From Myxococcus sp. RHSTA-1-4 (GTDB taxonomy: Bacteria > Myxococcota > Myxococcia > Myxococcales > Myxococcaceae), in assembly GCF_020037125.1 (NCBI RefSeq), contig NZ_JAIQDG010000019.1, positions 1 through 64,000 of the forward strand: a stretch of 64,000 nucleotides of DNA, in the 5' to 3' direction. Positions within the stretch are counted from its first letter, which is position 1. Every line of letters begins with the position of its first letter. Positions 53,696 to 62,708 of this stretch are shown here, one piece after another. The position numbers were made by a program, and so were the translations under genes. The notes beneath the pieces are model-generated. The model was not told where the DNA came from, made no database searches, and saw only the letters and a program-made list of their open reading frames with translations.

Positions 53696-53796
53696 GCGTG
53701 GGACTCCCCGGAGCAGGCCCGCCTCGCGAGCACGCCAGGACCCGCGAGCGCCGGCCGGCTCGGGAGTCCGCGGCCCCCACCGCCCCCGAGAAGCGC

Positions 53797-53802
53797 TAGC
53801 CT
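53797..53802 (+). promoter_or_regulatory. Candidate -10 element of a GNAT gene
   Basis: TAGCCT preceded by GC lies 18 bases before the ATG at 53821. The expected mRNA start is about a dozen bases before the ATG, and no ribosome-binding site is present. No -35 is evident. Confidence 0.35.
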
Positions 53803-53820
53803 CGGGGGCGGTTCCGCGCC

Positions 53821-54408
53821 ATGGCCTCCGATACCTCCGCCCTGCTCACCACCGAGCGCCTGCACCTGGCGCTCCTCCCACCGGACGCGGCGTGGCGCGT
53901 GCTGGAGTACCACGAAGCCAACCGCGACCACTTCGGCCCGGTGTCCCCGGAGCGGCCCGCCAACTTCTTCTCGGTGACGTACTGGCGCACGCGGCTCGCG
54001 CAGGACCGCGAGGACTTCCGGCACGACGTCTCCCTGCGCCTGCTCCTCCTCCCGCGCGAGAGGCCCCTCGGCTCGGCGCCCGTCATCGGCAACCTCTCCC
54101 TCACGAACATCCGCCGCGGCCCCCTCCAGTCCGCGGACCTGGGCTACGCCCTGGACCACCGCTACGAGGGCAGGGGCCTCATGACGGAGGCCCTGCGCGC
54201 CGTCTGCGACTACGCCTTCGGCGTCATGCGCCTGCACCGCCTCCACGCCAACCACCTGCCGGAGAACCTCAAGAGCGCCGCCGTGCTCAAGCGCCTGGGC
54301 TTCACCGTGGAGGGCTACGCGCGCAGCTTCCTCCTCATCGACGGCCGCTGGCGCGACCACGTCCTCACCGCCCGCGTCGCGCCCGATGACACCCCGGAGC
54401 CGCGTTAG
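53821..54408 (+). CDS. RimJ/RimL-type GNAT N-acetyltransferase
   Basis: This is 195 residues. The fold follows RimJ/RimL proteins: LLTTERLHLALLPPDAAWRVLEYH at the start, GNLSLTNIRRGPLQSADLGYALDHRYEGRGLMTEALRAVCDYAFG covering the acetyl-CoA pyrophosphate loop (RYEGRGLM in place of QGRGYG-like), and NLKSAAVLKRLGFTVEGYARSFLLIDGRWRDHVLTAR at the end. It would acetylate an alpha- or side-chain amine; the substrate is unknown. The 3' end overlaps the convergent S9 peptidase stop by four bases. The start lacks a ribosome site and lies close to a -10-like element. Confidence 0.94.
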   Translation: MASDTSALLTTERLHLALLPPDAAWRVLEYHEANRDHFGPVSPERPANFFSVTYWRTRLAQDREDFRHDVSLRLLLLPRERPLGSAPVIGNLSLTNIRRGPLQSADLGYALDHRYEGRGLMTEALRAVCDYAFGVMRLHRLHANHLPENLKSAAVLKRLGFTVEGYARSFLLIDGRWRDHVLTARVAPDDTPEPR

Positions 54409-56498
54409 CGCAGCGGCGTCGTAACCCTCGGCGCGGGCAGGTTCGGCGGAGGCAGGTGCGTGTCGAACCACTCCACCAGCCGCTTCGAGCGGTCCCACTG
54501 GTGCTCCAGCTTGCGCAGCCCGTGCCCCTCGTCCGCGTAGATGACGAGCTGGGTCTTCTGCCCCAGCGCCTTGAGCGCCTTGAAGAACTCGTAGCTCTGC
54601 GACGCGGGCACCTCCACGTCCCGCTCACCGTGCAGCAGCAGCGTCGGCGTGCGCACCAGCTTCACGAAGTTGATGGGCGAGCTGCGCGAGTACACGTCCG
54701 GCTCGTCGTACACGGACGCGCCGAAGTACGGCAGCATCCACGTGTCGATGCGGTTCGTCCCGTAGTAGCTCTGCCAGTTGGAGACGCCCGCGCCCGCCAC
54801 CGCCGCCCGGAAGCGCTGCGTCTGCGTCACCGCCCACATCGTCATGTAGCCGCCGTAGCTCCACCCGGTGATGCCCAGCCGCGTCGGGTCCACCGGCTCG
54901 CTGGCCAGCACCGCGTCCACGCCCGCCATGACGTCCCGCAGGTCGCCGTAGCCGAAGTCGCGCCGGTTGGCCTGCACGAAGTCCGCGCCCTGCCCGAAGC
55001 TGCCGCGCGCGTTGGGGAGGAAGACGTAGTAGCCCTGGCTCGTGAGCAGCAGCGCCTGCGGGTGGAAGGCCGGCAGCACTCCCGCCGCCGGCCCGCCGTG
55101 AATCGACGTCACCATGGGCGCCCGGGCACTGCCCACCGGCGGCGTGGGCGGCGCCATCAGCCAACCCTGCATCTCCAGCCCGTCGCTCTTCCACGTCACG
55201 CTGCGCACCGCTCCCACGGGGAGCTTCACCTCCGCGTTGTGACGGGTGACCGGCTTCCACGCCCCCACCGGCCCCACCCACACGTCCGGCGCGCGCGTGA
55301 AGGACTCGCGCAGCACCGCGCTCAGCTCCCCGTCACGTGACAGCGAGGCTCCCACGGAGCCGCCCGCGCTGATGTGCTCGGGGCCCTTCCACAGCATCGT
55401 CACCCCGCCCTTCACCGGGTCTACCGCCCCCAGCGCCGACTCCCCTTGCACCTGCGCGCCAAACACCAGCCGCCCCGGCGCCACCCAGTCCAGGCTGGTG
55501 GCGGTGGCCTTCATCCCCGGGGTGACGTTGCGCGCCTTGCCGCCCGCCGCCGGCACCACGTGGACGTCACCACCATGGACGCCCTGGTCGCTCATCAGCC
55601 CCTCGATGAAGGCGACGTGCTTCCCGTCGGGGCTCCACGTGGGCTCGGCCAGCGCCCACTTCGGCGCGTGGAGCAGCCGCGCGCGGCCCGACTCCACGTC
55701 CACCGCGTGCAGCTTCGCCACCCACCAGTTCGCGTCTCCGGGCGGAGGCGCGGCGGTGATGGCCAGCGTCTCGCTGTCCGGGCTCCACGAGAACTCGTAG
55801 ACGAACAGGTGCTCCGGAGACACGAAGCGGTGCCCGTCACCGTCCGCGTCGACGACGGCCACGCGCCGCACGGGGTGCGACTCCTGCACCACGCCCGTCT
55901 CGCGGGACGCGGGCCCCGTGGGGCCCTTGGCGTGCTCGGCACCGTCGCCCTGCATGACGAGCACCGCGACCGAGTCCCCATCCGGCGCCCACCGCGGAGC
56001 GGACACCGCCGTGGTGAATGACGTCAGCTTCCGCGCAGGGCCGTTGGACACGACGTCCACCACGTAGAGCTGCGCCGTCCCGCCCAGCCCGGCGTCGGAC
56101 AGGAACGCCAGCCGCCGCCCATCCGAATCCCATGTCAGCGAGGACTCGTTGCACGCGCTGTGTCCGAGACAGACGGTGACGTGGACCGGCTTCGCGCCGG
56201 GCTCGGAGAGGTCCAGCACCTGGATGACGCCCCCTCCGTTCCGCGAGCCCGGCTCCGAGCCGGACTCCACCCAGGCCACGCGCTTGCCGTTCGGAGCCAG
56301 GGCCACCTGCCGGAAGCGCACGGTGTCCAGGAGCGCCTCGTAGACGGACTCCAGCGGAGGGCGGACCGCCTTCACCACCGCGCCGCGGAGCGCCACGTCC
56401 GCCTGACGCAGCTCGGCGCCGGAAGTGGCCTGCTGTCCGAGGCCGGGCGCTCCCAGCAGCATCGCGCCCAGTCCGAAGATTCGCGTCACCCGACGCAT
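54405..56498 (-). CDS. S9 family peptidase (dipeptidyl-peptidase/acylaminoacyl type), exported
   Basis: This is 697 residues. The N-terminal GLGAMLLGAPGLGQQA is a signal peptide. The propeller (about 60-430) has repeated WDSDGRR, WAPDGDS, WSPDSET and WSPDGKH blades. The alpha/beta-hydrolase domain (about 440-690) has GWSYGGY with Ser547, LLHGERDVEVP for the Asp and YADEGHGLRK for the His. SIHGGPAAGVL is the oxyanion region. It would cleave oligopeptides outside the cytoplasm. GGGGGAC precedes the ATG. It is a distant homologue of the peptidase at 32631-34658 and convergent with the GNAT gene. Confidence 0.95.
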   Translation of the reverse strand: MRRVTRIFGLGAMLLGAPGLGQQATSGAELRQADVALRGAVVKAVRPPLESVYEALLDTVRFRQVALAPNGKRVAWVESGSEPGSRNGGGVIQVLDLSEPGAKPVHVTVCLGHSACNESSLTWDSDGRRLAFLSDAGLGGTAQLYVVDVVSNGPARKLTSFTTAVSAPRWAPDGDSVAVLVMQGDGAEHAKGPTGPASRETGVVQESHPVRRVAVVDADGDGHRFVSPEHLFVYEFSWSPDSETLAITAAPPPGDANWWVAKLHAVDVESGRARLLHAPKWALAEPTWSPDGKHVAFIEGLMSDQGVHGGDVHVVPAAGGKARNVTPGMKATATSLDWVAPGRLVFGAQVQGESALGAVDPVKGGVTMLWKGPEHISAGGSVGASLSRDGELSAVLRESFTRAPDVWVGPVGAWKPVTRHNAEVKLPVGAVRSVTWKSDGLEMQGWLMAPPTPPVGSARAPMVTSIHGGPAAGVLPAFHPQALLLTSQGYYVFLPNARGSFGQGADFVQANRRDFGYGDLRDVMAGVDAVLASEPVDPTRLGITGWSYGGYMTMWAVTQTQRFRAAVAGAGVSNWQSYYGTNRIDTWMLPYFGASVYDEPDVYSRSSPINFVKLVRTPTLLLHGERDVEVPASQSYEFFKALKALGQKTQLVIYADEGHGLRKLEHQWDRSKRLVEWFDTHLPPPNLPAPRVTTPLR

Positions 56499-56574
56499 CG
56501 AGTCCCCCAGGAGGTAGTGAAGGAAGGGGCCAGCCTACAGGAGTGGACACCGAACACCCACCCCGGATGAGCAC

Positions 56575-57333
56575 CTAGCCGCCGCGCTTCGTCATGTCGA
56601 AGAGCGCTCGCGCCTGCGGCCCCAGGAAGCCGTCGAAGTCCACCGAGCGCTGGGCAATCTCGAAGTAGGCATAGGGCCACGCGCGCGCGCCACCGCCCTT
56701 CAGCGCCACCGGCAGCGGCGCGGCGTGGGTGGCCGTCTGCCGCAGCGACGTGCCGGGGGCGCCCTCGATGTCCGCCTTCATGGGCACACCCGCCTCGCGC
56801 ATGCGCCGCTGCCACACCTCCACGTCATCCACGGAGCCGGTGAAGTGGTTCACCTTGCGGCCGAACGCGAGCAGCCACGCGCCGTACTGCGACTCCTTCT
56901 CCAGCTCCAGCAGCGCGGCCTCGTCCGGCGGCGCCGGCGGCGCGGAGAACCACGCGGCGAGCGCCTCCACGTCATCCGGCGCGGGCGGGTCCTCGGGCAG
57001 CGCGGCGAGCAGCTCGCGGGCGCGCGGGGAGAGCTCCTCCTGCTTCAGCTCGGAGATGAAGACGCGCGGCAGCCCCGCCGGATGGGACATGTAGATGGCG
57101 GACAGGTGCGCGTCGGGGAAGGTGTACGCACCCGCGGGCTTCCACCCGAGCCGCTCGAAGGGCCGGGAGAACATCGCGATGCCGCTGCCGGGCCGGGCCA
57201 GCGAACGGAGCGCGACGTGGTCGTTGCGGAAGCTGCCCCCGGAGAGCTGGACGAAGGTGCGCGCGTAGGGCACCTCGGCGGCGTAGCGCTCCCAGAGCAG
57301 CGCGAGGAGACGGGTGGCATGGGCGGTCGTCAT
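56575..57333 (-). CDS. DUF1338 protein (2-oxoadipate dioxygenase/decarboxylase-like)
   Basis: This is 252 residues from the ATG at 57333 (the upstream Arg-rich extension is not used). FRNDHVALRSLA (His39), KVNHFTGSVDDVEVW (His) and YAYFEIAQRSVDF (Glu) match the Fe(II)-binding triad of DUF1338 enzymes; a characterised member in Pseudomonas putida (HglS) converts 2-oxoadipate to D-2-hydroxyglutarate in lysine catabolism. This protein is shorter than HglS, so substrate may differ. It stands alone: the upstream 588 bases are non-coding and the downstream gene is 76 bases away on the same strand. Confidence 0.88.
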   Translation of the reverse strand: MTTAHATRLLALLWERYAAEVPYARTFVQLSGGSFRNDHVALRSLARPGSGIAMFSRPFERLGWKPAGAYTFPDAHLSAIYMSHPAGLPRVFISELKQEELSPRARELLAALPEDPPAPDDVEALAAWFSAPPAPPDEAALLELEKESQYGAWLLAFGRKVNHFTGSVDDVEVWQRRMREAGVPMKADIEGAPGTSLRQTATHAAPLPVALKGGGARAWPYAYFEIAQRSVDFDGFLGPQARALFDMTKRGG

Positions 57334-57921
57334 GGCGCGGCAATGTAGCGCCACGCCTGGACGTGCGGCCCGCGCCCGAGAAGCTCCTGATGCCGGAAAA
57401 AAGAGCGGCGGCGCGCGGGTCCGGGTCCTTGGAGGGGACTGCTCAACCGGATACGCGCGCCGCCGTGCAGCGCGGAGGCTGCTGGAGACTCGCCTTGGAG
57501 TTTCGAGTCTCCACACCCATGGTATGCATTGACTTCCTTCCCGCCACCGCCCTCACCGCCCGAAAGCGAGCGCGGAGATAGGGTGTGCCGGGTAAAAACG
57601 CCAGCGCCACGCAAGACTCTTCATCAACAGCGCATTGCGCCATCCTGAAGCAAAGCTAATTGACAGGTTCGTCACGGTAAGATTGCGCCATCAATGTGCG
57701 ACGGGGAGCCAAAGGCAGCTCCACGGAACGCCTGTGCCCGCCCGTCCCCCCACATGCCTTCGTGCGGCACATCTGCCAGGAGTTGAGAACGCGAGAGCGG
57801 AGACGGCCCCACAGGCCCGGCTCCACCCTCTGCCAGCGCGACGCCCCACACCGGGCCCCGCGCGGGTGTGGAAGGAACGCTCGTTCCACGAAATCTTCCC
57901 GGGCGTGCGCCGCGCGTCCGG
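57334..57921. other. 588-base gene-free region with hairpins and a repeated 11-mer
   Basis: No coding frame is convincing. It holds a hairpin with 9-bp arms (GGAGACTCG 57484-57492, CGAGTCTCC 57504-57512), an A/T-richer stretch at 57580-57695 with the 11-mer ATTGCGCCATC twice in direct orientation (57634-57644 and 57682-57692, 48 bases apart), a consensus TTGACA at 57660-57665 and a palindrome GGAACG/CGTTCC at 57874-57887. The last is just after the stop of the leftward gene at 57922 and may end it. A small RNA or regulated promoter is possible but not shown. Confidence 0.45.
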
Positions 57922-58443
57922 TCAGTGCAGGTGCTCGGGGAGCATGGGCAGGCCGTGGAAGAAGCGGCGCCCGCTCTCGAAGCGGCGGTGGAAGCAGAGG
58001 CGGTCCTCCAGGTAGAGCCGGGCCATGTCCTCCTCGCCGTAGGCGCGGAAGAAGGTGGCTCGGGCCTCGTCGCACGCGGCCTCGTACTCCGCGCAGAGGG
58101 CCTCCCACTCCTCGGGCGGCGTCTCGTCGTCGTGCCAGGCTCCGTCGCCCAGGCCGTACTCGCGCTCCATCAGGTCCAGCTCGCGCGCGAGCCGCCGCAC
58201 GCGCGGGTCCTCGCTGATGGCCTCGTCCGCCATGGCGGTGAGGATGTGGGCCACCAGGAAGAAGCCCGCGTCCGGCGGCACCACGCCCTCCTCGCGCGCG
58301 GCGCGGAAGGCCACCAGCAGCTGCGCGTCCATGGCGTCGTCGCCCAGCTCCATCAACCGCGCGGCGAGTCCCCGCCACCGCGCCTCCGTCTCGCGGGCCT
58401 CCTGGAGGGCCAGCGTCAGCTCCTGGTCTCGCGTCTTCTTCAT
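57922..58443 (-). CDS. Helical protein, function unknown
   Basis: This is 173 residues from the ATG at 58443 (GGAGC upstream). It is predicted soluble and almost wholly helical: TRDQELTLALQEARETEARWRGLAARLMELGDD, DAQLLVAFRAAREEG, GFFLVAHILTAMADEAIS, VRRLARELDLMEREYGL, then EEWEALCAEYEAACDEARATFFRAYGEEDMARLYLEDR and a His/Phe-rich tail (FFHGLPMLPEHLH). The sequence is acidic with no signal peptide. I do not recognise the family. It is divergent from a GNAT gene with a 165-base gap and has a palindrome shortly after its stop. Confidence 0.8.
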   Translation of the reverse strand: MKKTRDQELTLALQEARETEARWRGLAARLMELGDDAMDAQLLVAFRAAREEGVVPPDAGFFLVAHILTAMADEAISEDPRVRRLARELDLMEREYGLGDGAWHDDETPPEEWEALCAEYEAACDEARATFFRAYGEEDMARLYLEDRLCFHRRFESGRRFFHGLPMLPEHLH

Positions 58444-58608
58444 GACGTGCTCCTGAATGAAAATCCCCTCGAGGCTCCCATCCGGGTCTGACGTTTGAGC
58501 GGCGATTCCCAGAACGTCAGAGCTTGCGGCTGCCTGCACCGCCGTTGCCTGGAGGACTCCGGGGGAAGGTCCGCGTGCGGTGGTGGACGCCGCGTTGCCC
58601 GGCGGTCC

Positions 58609-59118
58609 ATGCTGCCTTGCACCGTGCCCGTCACCCTGCGTCCCGCCACCGCCTCGGACGAGGCCTTCCTGTTCGCCCTCTACGCCAGCACCCGCGAGGA
58701 CGAGGTGGCCATGTGGGGCTGGGCCCCGGCACAGCGGGACGCCTTCCTGCGGATGCAGTGGCTGGCGCAGGGACGCGACTGGGCCACCCGTTACGCCGGG
58801 GCGGACCATCGCCTGGTGCTGGTGGAGGGGCAGCCCGCGGGGAGGCTGCTGGTGGCGCGCGGTGAACGGGAGTGGCGCCTCGTGGACATCGCCCTGCTGC
58901 CGGCGAGCCGGGGCTCGGGCGTGGGAACGCGCCTGCTGCGAGAGCTGCAAGGCGAGGCGGCGAAGGCGCGCGTGCCGCTGAAGCTGCGCGTGCTGAAGGG
59001 CAGCCCCGCGCACCGGCTGTACACGCGGCTGGGCTTCCAGCCGGACACGGCGGCGCCCGCCGGTGAGGGCGACCTGTACCTGGCCCTGGAGTGGCTGCCC
59101 ACGCCGCGCGGGGGCTGA
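58609..59118 (+). CDS. GNAT-family N-acetyltransferase
   Basis: This is 169 residues from the ATG at 58609 (MLPCTVPVTLRPATASDEAFLFALYASTREDEV). The GNAT core is LLVARGEREWRLVDIALLPASRGSGVGTRLLRELQGEA, whose RGSGVGT is the acetyl-CoA loop, followed by LRVLKGSPAHRLYTRLGFQPD. The substrate is unknown. There is no strong ribosome site, and the upstream in-frame extension is Arg/Cys-rich and not family-like. It is convergent with the collagen-like gene; a perfect hairpin separates them. Confidence 0.92.
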   Translation: MLPCTVPVTLRPATASDEAFLFALYASTREDEVAMWGWAPAQRDAFLRMQWLAQGRDWATRYAGADHRLVLVEGQPAGRLLVARGEREWRLVDIALLPASRGSGVGTRLLRELQGEAAKARVPLKLRVLKGSPAHRLYTRLGFQPDTAAPAGEGDLYLALEWLPTPRGG

Positions 59119-59170
59119 GGCTCCCCGGGCCAGGGCTTCGAGAGAACGCGGCATGCGCCTGGAACACGAA

Positions 59171-59199
59171 CGGCCCGCGAGCTGATTGCCCGCGGGCCG
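59171..59199. terminator. Perfect 9-bp hairpin between convergent genes
   Basis: CGGCCCGCG (59171-59179) and CGCGGGCCG (59191-59199) flank an 11-base loop in the 112-base gap between the GNAT gene and the collagen-like gene. There is no T-run. It probably serves both directions. Confidence 0.6.
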
Positions 59200-59230
59200 C
59201 CGTGTGTCACTTCAGGCCATCCGGCTCACG

Positions 59231-61399
59231 TCACATGAACAGGTTCTCCGGGGTGGGCGTCACCGTCTGGAAGCTGTAGCCGGCCGAGCCCGCCTGCGGC
59301 GCCTGGGGCGTCGTGAGGTTGCCCGAGCCACCATCGCCTCCGTTGCCGCCGCACGCGCCGCCGCCACCGCCGGAGGTGATGGCCGAGCTGGCCCCTGTGG
59401 GATTCGCCGTAACGCCCGCGGCCCCGCCGCTCACGTCGATGGTGCCGCTCACCGTGGGCGAGGCGGACGAGAGCAGGTGGATGAAGCCGCCACCACCGCC
59501 ACCACCACCGCCCTTGCCCGCGCCACCACCGTTGTTGCCGTCACCGCCACGGCCGCCGATGGCGCGGAGGGCGCCCCCCACGTTGATGGCCGTCTTGCCC
59601 ACGATGACGAGGGCACCACCCGCGCCACCGCCCGAGCCCGGGGTGTTGGCCAACGTGCCGCCGTTGTCGCCGATGGCGTTGATGGCCCCCCCCGGCTGTA
59701 CCCGGAAGGTGCCCGCCGCGAGGATGACCAGCGAGCCGCCGCCCGCGCCGCCGCTGACGCCAGCCTGCTTGGCGCCCGCGCCGCCACCCAGGGCGCCAGG
59801 CCGCACGAGCTGCGCGGCCTGGAGCGGTGCCAGCCCGCGCCCGGCCTGGGGCTCACTCGCCGGAGCCCGGGCCACTCCCGATTCCGGAGAACCAACGCCG
59901 GTATCCTCGGCGCTCGGGGCCACGAGGATCGTGCCCGTGCTGCTGACGGTGAAGTCCCCCGTGGCCCGAATGACGGTGCCGCTCGGGACGACGAGGGTGC
60001 TGTTGATGGTGACGGTGGTGAACTGCAGGTGCTGCCGGCCCGCCAGGGAGCTGTACCCCGCGACGGTGGTGAGGTCCGTCGGCGAGTTCACGGTGAGCGG
60101 GCCGGCCGAGCCATCACCGTAGACACCCGTCGAGCCCGCGGGCCCCTGCGGCCCCTGCGGACCCGTGGCGCCCTGCGGACCCGTGGCGCCCTGCTGACCC
60201 TGGATGCCCTGCGGACCCTGGATGCCCTGAGGGCCCTGCGCGCCGTTGCACACGTAGCGCGTCAGCGCGGCGTTCACCTCGCCTGCGTCCAGCGTGCCGT
60301 TGCTGTTGGCGTCCGTGCCGAACTGGAGCCGCACGCCGCCCGTGGCGCAGTTGGCGCCAGCGGCCTCGGCGGCCGTCGCCGACAGCGAGTTGAGCCCCGC
60401 CGGACCCGCCGGGCCCTGCTCACCGCGCAGGCCCTGGGGACCCTGGATGCCCTGGATGCCCTGAGGCCCCTGCGCGCCGTTGCAGACGTAGCGGGTCAGC
60501 GCGGCGTCCACTTCGGCCGCGTCCAGCGTGCCGTTGCGGTTGGCGTCGATGCCCGCCTCCAGCCTCACGCCGCCGGTGGCGCAGTTCGCCCCTGCCGCTT
60601 CGGCGCTGGTGCGCACCAGCGCGCTCAGGCCGACGAGGCCCTGCGGACCGGTGGGCCCCTGCGGGCCCTCGGGGCCGCGCTCCCCCTGGGGGCCCTGCGG
60701 GCCGGTGGCACCCTGCGGACCGGTGGCGCCCTGCTGGCCCTGCGGCCCCACCTCGCCCTGGGGCCCCTGCGGGCCCGTGTCACCCCGGGGACCGGTGAGG
60801 CCGATGGGCCCCTGGATGCCCTGCTCCCCCTGAATGCCCTGCAGACCGCGCTCGCCTTGCGGACCCGCCGGGCCCTGCTCGCCGCGAAGCCCCTGCGGAC
60901 CGGTCTCACCGATGGGACCCGCGGGGCCCTGCACGCCCTGCGCGCCGTTGCAGACGTAGCGGGTCAGGTCCGCGTCCACCTCGTCGTTCTCCAGTTCGCC
61001 GTTGCGGTTGGCGTCGACGCCCGCCTCGAACAGCACGCCGCCGGTGGCGCAATTGGCGCCCGCCGGCTCCGCGGTGGTGCGCACCAGCGCGCTCAGGCCC
61101 GTCTCGCCCTGCGGGCCACCCGCGGGGCCTGCTGGGCCTTGTGGCCCCTGCGGACCCGCCGGGCCCGCCTCTCCCGTGTCACCCTTCGGACCCGCGAGGC
61201 CCTGCTCGCCCTGAGGACCCGCGGGGCCGGCCACGCCCTGCTCCCCCTGGGGACCCGAGGGGCCCGCGGGGCCCGCCGGGCCCTGTGGCCCCTGCTTGCT
61301 CAGTTCATCACAGCCGGACAGCACCAACATCGCCGTCAGCGGGAGCGCCTTCCAGAACCTCGCATGCGCGGGGCGTCGCCAATTCACAAGAGCAGCCAT
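59231..61399 (-). CDS. Collagen-like lipoprotein with three 54-residue DUF7151-type modules
   Basis: This is 722 residues. The lipobox LVLSGC gives Cys30. Residues 37-101, 156-257, 312-335 and 390-425 are collagen-like Gly-X-Y triplets (GPQ, GPA, GEQ, GIQ). Between them lie three near-identical 54-residue modules (102-155, 258-311, 336-389), each with GANCATGGV, an EF-hand-like DANRNG loop and RYVCNG, so each probably has one disulfide and may bind Ca2+. The last 300 residues are a Gly-rich beta region ([25 protein letters not shown]) like pectate-lyase-type or adhesin stalks. GGAGA precedes the ATG. It is likely a rod-shaped surface protein; proline hydroxylation is not expected. Confidence 0.93.
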   Translation of the reverse strand: MAALVNWRRPAHARFWKALPLTAMLVLSGCDELSKQGPQGPAGPAGPSGPQGEQGVAGPAGPQGEQGLAGPKGDTGEAGPAGPQGPQGPAGPAGGPQGETGLSALVRTTAEPAGANCATGGVLFEAGVDANRNGELENDEVDADLTRYVCNGAQGVQGPAGPIGETGPQGLRGEQGPAGPQGERGLQGIQGEQGIQGPIGLTGPRGDTGPQGPQGEVGPQGQQGATGPQGATGPQGPQGERGPEGPQGPTGPQGLVGLSALVRTSAEAAGANCATGGVRLEAGIDANRNGTLDAAEVDAALTRYVCNGAQGPQGIQGIQGPQGLRGEQGPAGPAGLNSLSATAAEAAGANCATGGVRLQFGTDANSNGTLDAGEVNAALTRYVCNGAQGPQGIQGPQGIQGQQGATGPQGATGPQGPQGPAGSTGVYGDGSAGPLTVNSPTDLTTVAGYSSLAGRQHLQFTTVTINSTLVVPSGTVIRATGDFTVSSTGTILVAPSAEDTGVGSPESGVARAPASEPQAGRGLAPLQAAQLVRPGALGGGAGAKQAGVSGGAGGGSLVILAAGTFRVQPGGAINAIGDNGGTLANTPGSGGGAGGALVIVGKTAINVGGALRAIGGRGGDGNNGGGAGKGGGGGGGGGFIHLLSSASPTVSGTIDVSGGAAGVTANPTGASSAITSGGGGGACGGNGGDGGSGNLTTPQAPQAGSAGYSFQTVTPTPENLFM
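60233..61096 (-). repeat. Three modular repeats in the collagen-like gene
   Basis: The 162-bp modules lie at 60935-61096, 60467-60628 and 60233-60394. Each encodes 54 residues, exactly 18 triplets, so they drop into the Gly-X-Y register without disturbing it. Spacers are 102 and 24 residues of collagen-like triplets. This points to growth by unequal recombination between modules. Confidence 0.85.
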
Positions 61400-61846
61400 C
61401 TGCGGGTCTCCTCGTCGGGGAACTCAGTGCCGGGAGGCCCAGAGCAAGCCTCGCGCCAGAGAGTGTCTGGATGAGGGGAGGGGCAGCCATGCACGCCCTT
61501 CGGCAGTGAGGCGGGCGCTATCGTCGCTTGAGTTACTGCTGCGACCCCAGCCCCTCCGGCGTCCCGGAGGCACGCAGTCGCGTCACTTCCAGACGCACTG
61601 TTTCCGAGAAATCACCGCGCACCTCCATGCGTCACGGGGGAACGCATCCGCGTCTCAGCCGAACGCGCCGGCGCGGTGCACCATGCGCCCCATCCGCCGA
61701 GCCGCCGCGCGTGCCGCTCTCGTGGAGGCCGCGGCAAGGTCCTCTTCGCCCCGGGGTTTCACGCGTGGCCGGCTCTTTGCTCTGCGTGGGAGCGGCATGT
61801 TTTTGTTCTCAGTGAAACACTCACAGCCACACAAAGGAAGGCGTAC
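61400..61846. other. Divergent promoter region
   Basis: It lies between the leftward collagen-like gene and the rightward tail-collar gene. It contains a sigma54-like site (61766-61782) for the rightward gene. No leftward promoter is clear. In-frame extensions of the tail-collar gene into this stretch are Arg/Pro-rich and were not accepted as coding. Confidence 0.45.
61766..61782 (+). promoter_or_regulatory. Sigma54-like -24/-12 promoter candidate
   Basis: TGGCCGGCTCTTTGCT has the key GG and GC dinucleotides 10 bases apart, with TGGC at -24 and TTGCT at -12. It departs from consensus at TGGCAC (CG for AC). The expected start is near 61793, about 55 bases before the GTG start codon. Myxobacteria use many sigma54 promoters, so the match is plausible but unproven. 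Confidence 0.4.
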
Positions 61847-62371
61847 GTGTCCGAGCCATTCATCGGTGAGATTCGCATGTTCGGCGGCAACTTCGCTCCC
61901 CGGGGTTGGGCGTTCTGCCAGGGGCAGCTTCTCTCCATCGCGCAGAACTCGGCGCTCTTCTCCATCCTCGGCACCACGTACGGCGGCAACGGGCAGACGA
62001 CGTTCGCCCTGCCGGACCTGCGCGGCCGGTATCCCATGCAGCCCGGCCAGGGCCCGGGCCTGTCCCCCCGAACCCTGGGTGAGCAGGGCGGCAGCGAGAC
62101 GGTGACGCTGCTCTCCACGCAGATTCCGGCGCACAACCACACCCTCAGCGTGAGCAGCCAGAACGGCGACACGGAGACGCCCATCGGCACCGTGCTGGCG
62201 GCGGACTCGACGGCGACGGTCCTCAATTACCGCGCCGCGCCCATCGACGGGACCATGAACCCCGCGGCCATCGGCCTCACCGGCGGCAACCAGCCTCACA
62301 ACAACATGCCGCCCTTCACCTGCGTCAACTTCATCATCGCGCTGGAAGGCATCTACCCCTCGCGCAACTGA
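61847..62371 (+). CDS. Phage tail-collar domain protein (microcystin-dependent-protein family)
   Basis: This is 174 residues from a GTG with AAGGAAGG upstream (VSEPFIGEIRMFGGNFAPRGWAFCQGQLL). The tail-collar signature is clear: GEIRMFGGNFAPRGW, LFSILGTTYGGNGQTTFALPDLRGR and NHTLSVS, ending QPHNNMPPFTCVNFIIALEG. Such proteins are small, trimeric, secreted or phage-tail-like surface proteins; bacterial homologues (MdpB-type) are named after a cyanobacterial protein but their role is unknown. It is a single copy here, whereas myxobacterial genomes often carry two or three in tandem. A perfect GC hairpin follows. The candidate sigma54 promoter suggests regulated expression. Confidence 0.93.
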   Translation: MSEPFIGEIRMFGGNFAPRGWAFCQGQLLSIAQNSALFSILGTTYGGNGQTTFALPDLRGRYPMQPGQGPGLSPRTLGEQGGSETVTLLSTQIPAHNHTLSVSSQNGDTETPIGTVLAADSTATVLNYRAAPIDGTMNPAAIGLTGGNQPHNNMPPFTCVNFIIALEGIYPSRN

Positions 62372-62395
62372 AGCACCGCGCTGTCCCCTGAAGCA

Positions 62396-62434
62396 CGGCG
62401 CGCCTCGCTCCATCCTGGGAAGCGGGGCGCGCCG
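62396..62434 (+). terminator. Strong hairpin downstream of the tail-collar gene
   Basis: CGGCGCGCCTCGCT (62396-62409) pairs with AGCGGGGCGCGCCG (62421-62434) over 14 bp with a single G-T wobble, loop of 11 bases, 24 bases after the stop. No T-run. The remaining 274 bases to the next gene hold no coding frame with a plausible start. Confidence 0.65.
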
Positions 62435-62708
62435 GACGTCCCATCCGCCATCGCGAACCACGGCAGCGAAGCGAGCCGATTCACCGCCGCGTCCCGCGTT
62501 CACCGCTGAACGAGCCCCCTGCCCCTCCGGGCGACACGCCGTCGTGCATCCCGCCCTCCAAGCCGCGCCACATGACCGGCGACGCGGCGCGGGAGGGCGC
62601 ATCCCCACAGGTCAGTGGAGACCCTGCACGCGCGGGGGGCTGGCCCTCTCGTCCGGCAGGGCGCACTCGGATGAAGGGTACGACGGTCGAACAGGCGTGG
62701 AGGGCACA

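Noticed and set aside
53701-53769. Long-range inverted repeat GGACTCCC/GGGAGTCC after the OmpA gene as a terminator
   Set aside because: The arms are 53 bases apart with no compact internal stem and no T-run, so evidence is weak.
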